Origin: Hofstenia miamia
Taxonomy: Eukaryota; Xenacoelomorpha; Acoela
Assembly (NCBI GenBank): GCA_004352715.1
Contig: SCFE01000049.1
Coordinates: forward strand, 1,514,681-1,578,680
Direction: 5' to 3'
DNA: 64,000 nt
Part shown: one piece after another, positions 13,501-21,240 of the stretch
Layout of the letters: each line of letters starts with the position of its first letter
Numbering within the stretch: the first letter of the stretch is position 1
The notes under the pieces: model-generated
What the model was told of the DNA's origin: nothing
Seen by the model: only the letters and a program-made list of their open reading frames with translations
The model's database searches: none
Translations under genes and position numbers: made by a program

Positions 13501-16500
13501 CACCAAATTGCTAAAACTTGAATATGAAAACTCTGAAACCTTTAGTTTGATCAAATATGAATCTTGAAATCTGCATTTATTTAAGTTTATCTGAAAAAAT
13601 CAATTTTTTAAAAAAAAATTTGATTCAATTTTGAAAAACCTCATCAAATTGAATTTCACAGACATAGCTTCATATTCCCTTTCCATTTTTAAATTTTTAA
13701 TTTCATTAAACTTTTCAAAATAAACTCAGGAAGGTTTCTAAATCAAGCTTAGAAACTCTTAGTGAAAATTATTCATAAATTCAAGAAATGCAATAAATGG
13801 TCTTTACGTCATTCTTAAAATGAGAATTTCACAAAATATTTTTGAAATATTTTTATAATTTTAGAAAAAATAGACAAAAATAATGATTTTTCAATTAAAT
13901 GATGTAAGCATAAGATTATTGCTCGTTTTACTAATTTTGTAAAGCACATGGAAACAACAAAAAATTTCCTAATTCTATATATAAATATTTATAAAATATA
14001 ATTATAAAAGTGTTTAGTGTTGTTGATTTGGAGGTTAATCGACTTCAGATGATGATAGTGGTGACCTATATCCTAGTTCTATGTCTGTATTTGGGAGGAA
14101 TCAATCAGAATAAATCCGAGGTTATTCTATCATCATGTTTATCAAAAACTAATAAAAGTTTTAGTCAGTTTGCGGGGTAATCCATTTTTGTTTACTAATG
14201 ATGGTATTTTCATTTCTCGGTTCTCTTCTCAATAAGTTTTTTTATATCTACAAAGAGGTCCAGCCAAAAATTTGGAATTGGGAGCGCTTTCCACTTATCT
14301 ACCTTACAAATGCCATCTTACTTCCAGTAGGAGCTGCTTTTTTGGACTTTGTCACTTACTATTCATCCTACGGATTGAACTACAGGTGAGCAGTTCAGTT
14401 CTTTTTCATTCAGATTCTCGATCCAAATTTTAATAAGTACAGTATTTTTAATGTAGATGATTTTTAATTAAATGGTCAAGTTGCAGACATAGATTTTCAA
14501 ATAATGTATCAACATTTGCAGTAACCTTGCATTTTGAAAATGAAAAAAAACTTTTTTAAAGACATGCATCTGTATGCAATACGGCATTAAACTGTCCATG
14601 CAAAGGAAAATTCTTCATTTATTTTCAAGAATTACAAAAACTGAGCGATTAGCGGCTATATTTAAACAGTAATTCATTTTATACCAAGCTGCAAATTTAA
14701 TTACACACTAGTACACTTGCCAGCACATCCTATCTTAATTACACTTCCAATAATATTTTAAGTTTATAATTTACCATTTGTAGATGCTTGCAAAATATAT
14801 TGTAAAAATGGAAGTTTTCCCTGGTTTAAATAGTTTTGATTTATTGTTAGAAAGTTATATATATACATATATATAGATATATATACAGTACTGGCTAAAA
14901 GTTTGGAAACACTTTCCAAATTTAGAAATTTTTGTATTTTACACTAAAAAACGCAATGTAGAAACAAAATAATAACACAATGTAGAAACAATATGATAGC
15001 ACCGTGTAGAAAGTAAATAGTTAATTTAGAAAAACTCACTAATATTTTGTATGTCTGCCATTATTGGCCAAACACGCAACAATGCGATTTGACATTGACT
15101 CGACCAGCTTTCTACAATAATCATCAGTAATCTCTGTGCACTATACCACTTTAATTTGCTCCTTCAGATGTCGAGTGATGTGCATTGGCGCTTCCTTAGA
15201 CAGTTTTTGATGTGATGCCAGCAATTTTCTATGATGTTGAGGTCTGGGGAGTTTCCCGTCCAGTTCTCAAGCAGCCGAAAATCTTGTGATGCAATCAACT
15301 GTTTCACAACTTTGGGACTGTGGCAAGAAGCACCATCTTGTTGTAGTACAGATGTTTCGTGAAGCTTCACAATCATGGGAACTTTCTCCTGAATTATTTT
15401 GAGGTAGGCCTTGGCTGTGACTGTCTCATTGTGAGGAACAAAATGCAGACCAGCACAGCCATTCGCANNNNNNNNNNNNNNNNNNNNNATGTGATGCCAG
15501 CAATTTTCTATGATGTTGAGGTCTGGGGAGTTTCCCGTCCAGTTCTCAAGCAGCCGAAAATCTTGTGATGCAATCAACTGTTTCACAACTTTGGGACTGT
15601 GGCAAGAAGCACCATCTTGTTGTAGTACAGATGTTTCGTGAAGCTTCACAATCATGGGAACTTTCTCCTGAATTATTTTGAGGTAGGCCTTGGCTGTGAC
15701 TGTCTCATTGTGAGGAACAAAATGCAGACCAGCACAGCCATTCGCAGTTATAGCAGCCCAAATCATCACAGAAGGTGCTGAGCGGACAGTTTGTTGCGTG
15801 TAACGTGTGTTGAATCTTTGGTTTCTTGGTCGTCGACCGTGTGGTCGGTATGATGTAAACTGGCAAATCTTGGATTCGTCACTAAACATTACTTGATGCC
15901 ACATCTCAGGGTTGTAGTATTGGTATTGCCTGCAGAAGCGCAACCGGTCTCGAATGTTCTTTAAAACAATCGGGGTTTGGCTGCCGGTTTGCATGATGGA
16001 AGGTCAAAGGTAGTATTCAATCGACACCTAATAGTGCCTGTTGATACATTCTGCACTACCGCACCTATATTTGCGTTGACTTCAGAAGATGAAGAGAATG
16101 GTTGATTGACGACGTAACGGTGAATGAAACGGTCAGTCTGAAGGGTTGTCACTTTTGGTCTTCCAGACCACTTGCGAGAGGAAAAATTTTGCAGTTGCTT
16201 ATAACAAGTAACTCTTCTGGATACCAAAGATAGTGACACCCCCATTCTAACAGCTATAGCGCGATAATTGTACCCCTCCTCGTACAAGGTATGGATTTGA
16301 GCACGCTTTGTTGGTGAAATTTCACTACCACGGAGCATATTTGAAACTATAATGAAACTGTATTGTGTGTAAATCTAAAGTTGTGTTAATTTGATTGGTT
16401 AAATTAATCTGTTGTAAATTCTAAGAAAAAAGTGGGAATTCCAGTAATTTTACGAAGTTTCCAGGAAATAGTATAAAACACGCTTTAGACAAGTTACTGT

Positions 16501-19249
16501 TCCCAAACTTTTGGCCAGTACTGTATATATATNATATATATATATATATATATAGCCCGGAGATGCGCATTTAATTATGTGGATTGCTTTTATGCAGAGA
16601 AAATACTGATATTTATATTCTTAAGCAGTTTGAATTTTGCAAAGCAAACCAATATAAAATTTTCAGCAGACATAGTTCCTTTTCATTAACGTATTAGAAG
16701 AAAGTCTATATGCATTAAACAAAATTGTAAAATGCGATTAATTCAAATACAATATTCAGAAGTGATACCGCACATTGTGAATGTCCAGTAAAATCTTTCA
16801 ACGGTCTTGCAAGTATTGCGTTACAAAAGATTAATAACATATACAAAGGCGAATCCATAAGATAAAACAGGCCTATGGATTTGGATGTAAATTTTTGTTT
16901 TCTTAGACTTTACTATTTTAATGAAACTGTTCATTGGCGGCAATTACTAATCTATTAGGTATGAAATGCTTCTACATTTATATCTGAGGAAAATTTACTC
17001 TCAAGAATTTTAATTGGCATTGTGTCATAGTAAGAATTAAGAATAACTTGACTTAGTTGGATTTTGACTGATTACCATGAAAATGGTTTTTAGTTGTTGG
17101 CCTGGACTTATGGAAGGAGCTGTTTTCTTTGCAGCTCTGGTCATTCATTTCATTGTTTCATTGTTGATGTTCTTCTTAACAAAACATCAAATAAAGAAAG
17201 TTCAGTTCGAAATTGGTGAAGAAGTACCTGGACATATCAGGTAGTCATTTCATTAAGCTATGCATGATTTTTCCATAATTTCTTGTTTTATTATGTAAAT
17301 CATTGATTTGGCTCTTGCAGCTTATGTAAATAGATGTAATCAAACTACTACAATTAGTTGTATATATGCATGTAAATTTACCATATATATGTGTACATGT
17401 ACATTATATATATATGTAAAAATAGACATTTACGATCTTTTGTAACCCGCATTCTTACTTGGCGAATATTCATGGTGTGCCACGCCTTCCTTAATGTGTG
17501 CCACAAATAATTTATTGGTTTCTCCAATAATATTGTGCATTCAGAATATAGACCTCTTTTATTATGGATGCTCCTACCATCTATCTTTATCTATAATGTG
17601 TATGCTTCTTGTATTCCTTGCAAGTTTGCATTAATATGTTATGATTAAGTTGTTTATATATTACACAATTTAACCTTGAAGTTTTAGAGAAGAACTTGTT
17701 GATGCTATCCAAATACTCCCAATATTTTATGCTACACTGGTTTTCTCACACTTTGCATTCAATACAAAGGCTCTGATTGTTCAATCCGCTTTTGCGGTTT
17801 TTCTAGTATTATCTGCAGCTAATACCTACATTTTCATTATTTTTGATTCTTCAGAGGTGAGGTGGTGGTCCTTGAAGGGTTTTACTTAACTTAAAATTAG
17901 GTGCTACCGGCAGTTAATAAAAAGATGTTCGAATTTGATGAAAAAAAAGAGACGATGAAGGTTTGATTTGTTTCATTATTTGATAAATTATGGACAAACA
18001 TGATTAGGAAAAGAAGCGACTGCAGAAAAAACAAAAGAAGACCAATCGTGAAGATAAACGGAAAATCATAGATGATTTTGATAACAGTAAGAATGGCTTT
18101 GCGCAGAATATTACTTAGCATAACTCGAATTGTCTGGGTGGAAAACAAGAATAAAAAAATAGCTTTAATTAATATACAGTAAGGCAGAGCATTGTCGTGT
18201 ACCACTTTTTTCGTATACCAGTATTATCGTGTATTAGAGCTCTTGTGTATTGGTATTTCGTGTATTTGGGAGTCGTGTATTTTCATGTATTTTCGTGTAT
18301 TTAGGAAAACTTATTAAACCCAGAAATATTTATTCTATAAAAGAAATTTGCACTAGGCATTCTAAATTTTTGGGTAAAATTGAGCTGCGTTTATCGCTGG
18401 AGCGAGGCTTACATACCAAAAACATCCGTTCAACGGAACTCCTGCTTGCGGGTATGGGCAGAATTTCAAAAACAGCATTTTTGAAATCACTGCTCATGGG
18501 GGACTACTCCCAGAATCTTACAATCTCGTCGTTTACCAAAGCACCGTCTAGATATGAAAGTAAAAAATTTTGCTGTGGCTTAGAAGGCCTTTGAATCAAC
18601 AAACTAGCACAGAAATCAAGTAACTTTTTTTGACGGCTGAGATTCTACAACTTCTGGAGAGTCTCTTTCACTCATGTGGGAATCAAAATGAGATAAAAAC
18701 ATTCTTCGGCACTGCTCAGTTTCAAACCGAAAAAACGAATTATCTCAACCGCAGAATGCTAGTCTAGTCTTCGGATCGAGGATCGTTGCGACAATCAGCA
18801 ATGTATCAGTTCTAACAAAACGAAAATTGGAAATAAGTGATGATTAAGGACTTATGAAATCAATCTGGTAGTGAAATTTTTTCTTACTTGATCGTAATGA
18901 AAGTAATGTCAGAGCACGCTTTCGCTATGGAAATGTCTGCCTTGTGAAAGGTCTTCTCTCTAGGATTTTTCAAAAAGTAATGAATTGATCTTTATGATAA
19001 TCTCGAGATATGGTTTGGTCTAGCAGATGTTAAATGGTTTATAGCATGACTTTGTAGGGTGCTATTTTTAGTAGTAGCACATGTAATAAACAACCCTTTG
19101 GTTTTTAAGTAATTCTTGTGGTTTCCCACGTCTTTTTTCACAAATCAGCAACTCCCGATTTTATCAATTTTGTGTTTGTAGCCTTTACTGTATCAAACTT
19201 GGTTGATTTTTCTTGTTGAAATTTAATTGGCAAAGTTTATATATTATTT

Positions 19250-19280
<31 letters not shown>

Positions 19281-19392
19281 GGAATAAAAGATATTCTTTG
19301 ACAATGCTTTAGAATACACAAAGGAAACCTCGTTTACAAATGCTGAGCAAAATTCGCAGTCGGAAACTGGCATCCAAATTCAACTTTCGTAA
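671..19392 (+). CDS. Adhesion-type (class B2-like) G-protein-coupled receptor, 5'-incomplete, 19 exons
   Basis: Spliced model: 671-1018, 2266-2337, 2384-2590, 3751-3855, 3899-3999, 4059-4328, 6546-6660, 8226-8369, 9733-9811, 10706-10921, 12439-12550, 13280-13386, 14018-14120, 14165-14385, 17094-17240, 17688-17856, 17901-17960, 18008-18086, 19313-19392. All introns are GT-AG and every junction keeps frame through to TAA. The product is at least about 900 residues: a Cys-rich ectodomain, a Pro/Thr linker, a GAIN-like region, a GPS-like segment with C-C-x-A-N-H-T-S, then seven hydrophobic helices. Family marks are GINQ after TM2, a Cys then H-F at the head of TM3, and SYGLNYR-S-CWP between TM4 and TM5; this Cys pair is the conserved disulfide of the family. 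Such receptors sit in the plasma membrane and usually self-cleave at the GPS. The ligand is unknown. The GPS lacks the usual Trp/Cys spacing, so cleavage is uncertain. Confidence 0.85.
2266..2337 (+). CDS. Receptor exon 2
   Basis: The acceptor is tttag at 2265. It encodes HELIRYVDPKFDESSLKFTC and continues to EVC. The donor G|GTTTCC is weak. It is needed because the unspliced frame stops at 2400-2402, and splicing out 46 bases restores the frame. Confidence 0.65.
2384..2590 (+). CDS. Receptor exon 3: Cys-containing ectodomain
   Basis: It runs from acceptor ttgcag to a strong donor CCG|GTAGGT, entering and leaving in phase 1. It encodes PKVCNKELYKFHIHLVDVDY and later GFCGCQVGNQQGKIYLYPS, an extracellular-looking segment with a CGC motif. 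It follows a 46-bp intron. Confidence 0.8.
2766..3402. repeat. 66-69 bp minisatellite in intron 3
   Basis: Eight or so units around TTTGATGATCATCAACACTT then AGAATCATTCGTAGTT, joined by A and T runs. The units at 2766-3078 and 3228-3402 are nearly alike. The stretch 3080-3225, beginning with a single N, is degraded into A/T homopolymers, which suggests poor consensus rather than mutation. The open frame at 2899-3105 is just the repeat read through. Confidence 0.88.
3751..3855 (+). CDS. Receptor exon 4: Pro/Thr-rich linker
   Basis: It encodes EVDPPVTDPPLMTPPPSKPF then a Thr/Ser stretch. This is typical of a flexible, probably O-glycosylated stalk between ectodomain and GAIN region. Acceptor attttag; donor A|GTAAAT leaves phase 1 before a 43-bp intron. 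Confidence 0.75.
3899..3999 (+). CDS. Receptor exon 5
   Basis: It lies between a 43-bp and a 59-bp intron. It encodes KPFESTTFLHVIAVEPGSIY and an acidic EEESKGELLYKQS. The donor AGT|GTGAGT is strong and ends in phase 0. No domain is recognised; it lies between linker and GAIN-like region. Confidence 0.75.
4059..4328 (+). CDS. Receptor exon 6: helical start of GAIN-like region
   Basis: It encodes 90 residues in phase 0 at both ends, mostly amphipathic helix (VDDELSVKLLKIIKDIIGL), with two Cys (WHCNPNTIC) that may pair. Helical GAIN subdomain A of adhesion receptors has this character. The reading frame runs on past the donor G|GTAAAT for 198 bases, but that stretch lacks coding character. Confidence 0.75.
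4451..4475. repeat. G/C homopolymer hairpin in intron 6
   Basis: Eight G, then CAATTTTG, then nine C: a nearly perfect inverted repeat in an AT-rich intron. It could fold as a hairpin. It may be part of a degraded repeat that also contributes the GGGTC-containing stretch at 4630-4720. Confidence 0.5.
6035..6237. mobile_element. hAT-like MITE, 203 bp, in intron 6
   Basis: The ends read CAAGCCTGTAGCCA and, on the other strand, CAAGACTGTAGCCA. The element is flanked on both sides by the same 8 bp, ACCGGGTC, at 6027-6034 and 6238-6245. An 8-bp duplication with short inverted ends is the hAT superfamily signature. There is no coding capacity. The right half is rich in G and C homopolymer runs. 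Confidence 0.8.
6546..6660 (+). CDS. Receptor exon 7: GAIN-like region
   Basis: It encodes INDENLMFEVGNDLNAFAIN and then LGHFLHENSYYEVQ. The pattern resembles GAIN subdomain A, where helices carrying N-x-F-A motifs precede the beta sandwich. The donor C|GTAAGT is strong; the exon enters in phase 0 and leaves in phase 1. Confidence 0.75.
7556..8092. mobile_element. Non-autonomous hAT-like element, 537 bp, in intron 7
   Basis: Inverted ends TAGAGAGTGAC and GTCACTCTCTA are flanked by an identical 8-bp duplication CTTGTCTC (7548-7555 and 8093-8100). The interior is built from repeated blocks that start near GAGAAAGNTCC and contain many GGGTCGGGTTCGGGT motifs, separated by AT-rich spacers. Two blocks, at about 7784-7930 and 7961-8090, are clearly related. 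The open frame at 7788-8126 merely reads through these repeats. Confidence 0.85.
8226..8369 (+). CDS. Receptor exon 8: GAIN-like region
   Basis: It encodes HVKVYKMADNPELREDIELK and then RIDYSGVNQRAFEIINIEQA, entering and leaving in phase 1. It fits the start of the beta-rich GAIN subdomain B. Acceptor tttttag and donor T|GTAAGA are both good. Confidence 0.75.
8583..9469. mobile_element. Non-autonomous TA-flanked DNA transposon, 887 bp, in intron 8
   Basis: Left end CCGTAAACTAGGGTAACATT and right end (other strand) CCGTAAACTGGGGTAACATT are near-identical inverted repeats continuing into TGAAC. The element is flanked by TA on both sides, as in the Tc1/mariner group. Variants of GGGTAACATTGAAC recur inside on both strands, near 8595, 8615, 8925, 9112, 9255, 9280 and 9447. 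I see no transposase. Confidence 0.8.
9733..9811 (+). CDS. Receptor exon 9: GAIN beta strands
   Basis: It encodes SLVSIVMIDEGVTPIRFKNV. The S-I-V pattern matches a GAIN beta strand pair upstream of the GPS. The acceptor follows a T-rich tract; the donor AG|GTTAGA leaves phase 2. Confidence 0.75.
10706..10921 (+). CDS. Receptor exon 10: GAIN/GPS lead-in
   Basis: It encodes about 72 residues including STILIRNTKYFFISSVMSDD, then VSFCANLY and ISTSCEHVDPI. The two Cys may pair with the CC of the next exon in the GPS. The donor AT|GTTAGT leaves phase 2. The reading frame would otherwise stop after LVLYQCL. Confidence 0.75.
11045..11979 (+). mobile_element. Mariner-like element remnant, 935 bp, in intron 10
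   Basis: Ends CAGGCTGTTCAAGCGAACGC and (other strand) CGGGGTGTTCAAGCGAACGC are inverted repeats continuing into GTC. They are flanked by TA at 11043-11044 and 11980-11981. The interior is an internally deleted and frameshifted transposase on the plus strand. Confidence 0.85.
11176..11860 (+). pseudogene. Mariner-type transposase pseudogene
   Basis: It starts ATG with MNAYSLEERRQIAERIYGIH, resembling the N-terminal helix-turn-helix of these transposases. It then jumps to the catalytic half: FTNECNFHLDGYLNKQN, FMQNGASSHTS and a later QDLHPCDWFLW. These correspond to the DDE-domain blocks around the first Asp, second Asp and third acidic position. The first catalytic Asp reads as Asn/Glu (TNEC) and the second as Asn (QNGA). 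Several frameshifts and stops are present. It cannot encode an active enzyme. Confidence 0.8.
12439..12550 (+). CDS. Receptor exon 11: GPS motif
   Basis: It encodes MTTTSFEPSRICCRANHTSI followed by YTVVSVV. The order C-x-x-N-H-x-[TS]-x-[FY] then hydrophobics is the GPS core, with H-T-S in place of the usual H-L-T/S cleavage triad. The upstream tryptophans of classical GPS motifs are absent. It runs from phase 2 to phase 0. Confidence 0.8.
12655..13020. mobile_element. Possible non-autonomous element with GAGCCGAG motifs
   Basis: CpG-containing GTGAGCCGA and GCTCGGCTCG-type motifs cluster at both ends of an AT-rich core in inverted orientation (CAACGTGAGCCGA left; CGAGGTGAGCCGAGC on the other strand at right). 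The arrangement resembles the hAT-like element at 7556-8092. I could not define clean ends or a target duplication. Confidence 0.4.
13280..13386 (+). CDS. Receptor exon 12: TM1
   Basis: It encodes an acidic lead, then RRIMWLGCSVTVFVCIACFC and LLVYVD, a clear membrane helix directly after the GPS. Donor GA|GTATGT leaves phase 2. The start follows acceptor tttaatag. Confidence 0.85.
14018..14120 (+). CDS. Receptor exon 13: loop 1 and TM2
   Basis: It encodes DLEVNRLQ then MMIVVTYILVLCLYLGGINQ. The GINQ after TM2 is a hallmark of adhesion receptors. The acceptor at 14017 (gtttag) is chosen because it alone restores phase 2; a nearer cag at 14045 would not. Confidence 0.8.
14165..14385 (+). CDS. 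Receptor exon 14: TM3, loop 2, TM4
   Basis: It encodes SVCGVIHFCLLMMVFSFLGS (the TM3 disulfide Cys and H-F), YIYKEVQPKIWNWERF, then a second helix ILLPVGAAFLDFVTYYSSYG. It follows a 44-bp intron. Donor AG|GTGAGC leaves phase 2 before the 2.7-kb intron that holds the Tc1 element. Confidence 0.9.
15050..16338 (-). pseudogene. Tc1-type transposase, frameshifted
   Basis: It starts at 16338 with MLRGSEISPTKRAQIHTLYE, the paired-like N-terminal helix-turn-helix. A frameshift near 15975 separates it from the catalytic half, which shows VMFSDESK (first Asp), QQDGASCH (second Asp) and DLNIIENCW (Glu). I count 35 residues between second Asp and Glu; classical Tc1 has 34. The catalytic half is duplicated across the gap by the assembly. 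The C-terminal end is also out of frame. The family cuts and pastes DNA at TA sites; this copy looks inactive as assembled. Confidence 0.85.
15210..15746. repeat. Exact 258-bp duplication flanking a 21-N gap
   Basis: Bases 15210-15467 and 15489-15746 read the same and are separated only by 15468-15488 N. It falls inside the transposase. An identical copy exactly at a gap is most simply a failed contig join rather than biology. Confidence 0.85.
17094..17240 (+). CDS. Receptor exon 15: ECL2 Cys-Trp and TM5
   Basis: It begins S-CWPG, the conserved Cys-Trp of extracellular loop 2. TM5 follows (EGAVFFAALVIHFIVSLLMF), then the basic loop FLTKHQIKKVQFEIGEE. It enters and leaves in phase 2. Confidence 0.9.
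17688..17856 (+). CDS. Receptor exon 16: TM6 and TM7
   Basis: It encodes LVDAIQILPIFYATLVFSHF then LIVQSAFAVFLVLSAANTYI and FIIFDSSE. Two helices are joined by a very short loop. The usual TM6 Trp-Gly and TM7 Gly motifs of the family are not obvious, so this receptor is divergent here. Donor GAG|GTGAGG, phase 0. Confidence 0.85.
17901..17960 (+). CDS. Receptor exon 17: start of cytoplasmic tail
   Basis: Twenty codons, VLPAVNKKMFEFDEKKETMK, between two introns of 44 and 47 bp. It is charged and cytoplasmic. Frame is held on both sides in phase 0. Confidence 0.8.
18008..18086 (+). CDS. Receptor exon 18: basic tail
   Basis: It encodes EKKRLQKKQKKTNREDKRKI then IDDFDN, a strongly basic cytoplasmic stretch that could bind membrane lipid or signalling partners. 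Donor A|GTAAGA leaves phase 1. Confidence 0.8.
18177..19190. mobile_element. Possible pogo-like non-autonomous element in intron 18
   Basis: Short inverted ends CAGTAAGGC and (other strand) CAGTAAAGGC are each flanked by TA. Near the left end, TTCGTGTATT-type motifs are repeated about eight times. The 114-codon open frame inside resembles nothing I know. The ends are short and imperfect, so this is tentative. Confidence 0.45.
19313..19392 (+). CDS. Receptor exon 19: C-terminus and stop
   Basis: It encodes TSFTNAEQNSQSETGIQIQL then S and TAA at 19390-19392. Acceptor gctttag. The short polar tail has no clear PDZ-binding or other signature. No convincing polyadenylation signal lies in the next 600 bases. 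Confidence 0.75.
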
Positions 19393-20022
19393 GAAGTTTA
19401 TATGAACTATCTGTATTTGTCAGTATTGCTAAATATTTCTAAAGCATATAATTTTTCTAACAGTTCTCGATGACAAGATGATATTAGGTGATTTGTGTTG
19501 CAAAGCAGAAAATATAAAATCCTTAAATTAAATAGCAAAATTTGAGTGCTTAGGGTGTTCACTTTATATACAGGGTCCTTAAAAAAAATCCAGACCGAAT
19601 TTGAATTTTAAATTTCTCTTAGTTGGTTGTTGATATAAAATTTTTACGTGTTCAATCAAACTTGACAACAGAAATTTTCTTTGGTTGACTTGCATGCTAT
19701 TATTAAAATGCCATTATTTGTGCAAGGCATTAAAATCTAATTAAAATATCTAATAAATGCACACAAGAAACGTTTATCCTATCAATAGAATCTTACAAAT
19801 TTTTAAACCCTTCATTCCTTTCTGTGCATCATGTTGGTTTTGAACTCATGTTTAGGACTGCCTTTTGAAACATTGGTATATTTTCTGGATTTGGTTCCTT
19901 TGCTAATAATACCATCTCGTAACTGAATTATACTATATTTGGTTGTGCAATTCGTATCATAAATACCTTTGATGTGAAATGAAACTATATACATTTACTG
20001 TTGTAATTATATGTACTGTATA
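19393..20022. other. 3' flank of the receptor gene, no further gene seen
   Basis: AT-rich and without long open frames. It should hold the 3' UTR. TACAGGGTCCTTAAAAAAAA at about 19569 resembles one mariner end, but no partner end was found. Confidence 0.5.
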
Positions 20023-20289
20023 TGTTACAGTAAGATTGTGTAATTAGGAATTTTGTGAAATAACAAAATTTCAGTGAATTTTTGAAATTGCTATTTCACT
20101 TAAGAACCTCATAAAACAACTAAACTTGATGGGTTGGGGTTAGGGTTAGGGTTAGGTTAAGTTTTTTCCAAAAATTACATGAAACGTCTAGGTATTTTAA
20201 TGTTTTTTTTGAACTTAGGTAAGCGATGTACTAATTTCACAATTTTAGGGATTTCACGAAATTCCTAGTTTCAAAATCATACTATAACA
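20023..20289. mobile_element. TA-flanked MITE, 267 bp, with TTAGGG-like core
   Basis: The left end TGTTACAGTAAGATTGTG and the right end on the other strand, TGTTATAGTATGATTTTG, continue into a shared TAGGAATTTYGTGAAAT block; the inverted repeats total about 40 bp. Both ends touch TA. The middle holds a short (GGGTTA)n run at about 20137-20157. Confidence 0.75.
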
Positions 20290-20579
20290 TATATACCTTT
20301 TAATTTATTAACAATAAACATCCACAATGTTTAGGTGACAGACTATTGTTGTAAATTTGTAAATACTTATTGTTGTATCTCAATGACATAAATTACATTT
20401 AATTTTGCAAGTTATGTTATTTTTGTAAATATATATTTCACACTTGTCTTTTTATTTAGAGTTAATTATGAATCCTGAAATCGGAAGATATAATCCTTAC
20501 ATATCTAATATCATTGTTAGTGTAAATGCTAGTTGATGCTATATTATATAATCCTTACCTTAGAATGGATTGCTTAAAA

Positions 20580-21010
20580 CGCGTATTGTCAGGTAAACTT
20601 TTGGGTGTTGAAGTGGAGAAATCATGTCAAATACACTAAAACTAAATCAGCTAAAAGACTCAATTTAGTTCGACTTCTTTAATTTAGTGAAATCCATATC
20701 AAGGGTATCATAATGGTTTACGTATCCATGGTGTGATCAATTTTAGAATATAGTACACCTCTCTGGCACTCATCTCTTGCTAGGGCATTGAGAATCTACA
20801 GAAGCAAGCATTAAAGACCATCTTCCTTATTTACATCTTCGAGGAACGCAGACTAAATCATTGCAACAGACTATGGAATATGATAAAAACAGAGACCACC
20901 ATCTTCACAATCTATTGCCTCCTTTCTTTGTATCAATATACAACCTCTGTCAAGGTCGAGATTTTCATTTACCAATCTTATCAATCCAGTACTAGAGATA
21001 ATATTTGTAC
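20580..21010 (+). mobile_element. LINE 3' fragment (CR1/jockey-like RT C-terminus)
   Basis: Frames with shifts give KWRNHVKYTKTKSAKRLNLV, SILEYSTPLWHSSLA and IENLQKQALKTIF. These match the familiar order at the C-terminus of non-LTR reverse transcriptases (wall of W-x-x-H-V, then LEY..P.WHS, then L..LQK.A). It is truncated at the 5' end and broken. Confidence 0.65.
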
Positions 21011-21170
21011 TTTGTTTTCTTGTATAATAATATCGCTATTATTCAACTTGTTAGGTTGGGGGTGATGAATATACAAATTTCTTCCTTACTGCTGTATTCT
21101 AGTAAAATCCATGACATGAGAAAAACTTGTACCAAACCTAGAAGGTTACTACATGCATTGGAAATCAATA

Positions 21171-21218
<48 letters not shown>

Positions 21219-21240
21219 CGAAATCAAGGGTTAAAAATTA

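Larger units (their letters stand above)
14886..16523 (-). mobile_element. Tc1-like DNA transposon in intron 14
   Basis: Ends CAGTACTGGCTAAAAGTTTG and (other strand) CAGTACTGGCCAAAAGTTTG are inverted repeats flanked by TA inside a (TA)n tract. The element is 1638 bp as assembled. This includes a 21-base gap and an exact 258-base repeat beside it, so the true length is probably near 1360 bp. It carries a disrupted transposase on the minus strand. Confidence 0.92.

Noticed and set aside
15210-15746. Transposase with duplicated catalytic domain
   Set aside because: The exact repeat sits on a 21-N gap, so an assembly artefact is far more likely.
18250-18594. 114-codon open frame in intron 18
   Set aside because: No recognisable domain, starts inside a repeated TTCGTGTATT tract, and lies within a probable non-autonomous element.
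19569-19620. ACAGGGTCCTTAAAAAAAA as a mariner end
   Set aside because: Resembles a mariner terminal repeat but no matching inverted partner was found nearby.
20137-20157. TTAGGG run as a telomere or fusion point
   Set aside because: Only about three units and enclosed by the inverted ends of a MITE, so it is part of that element.
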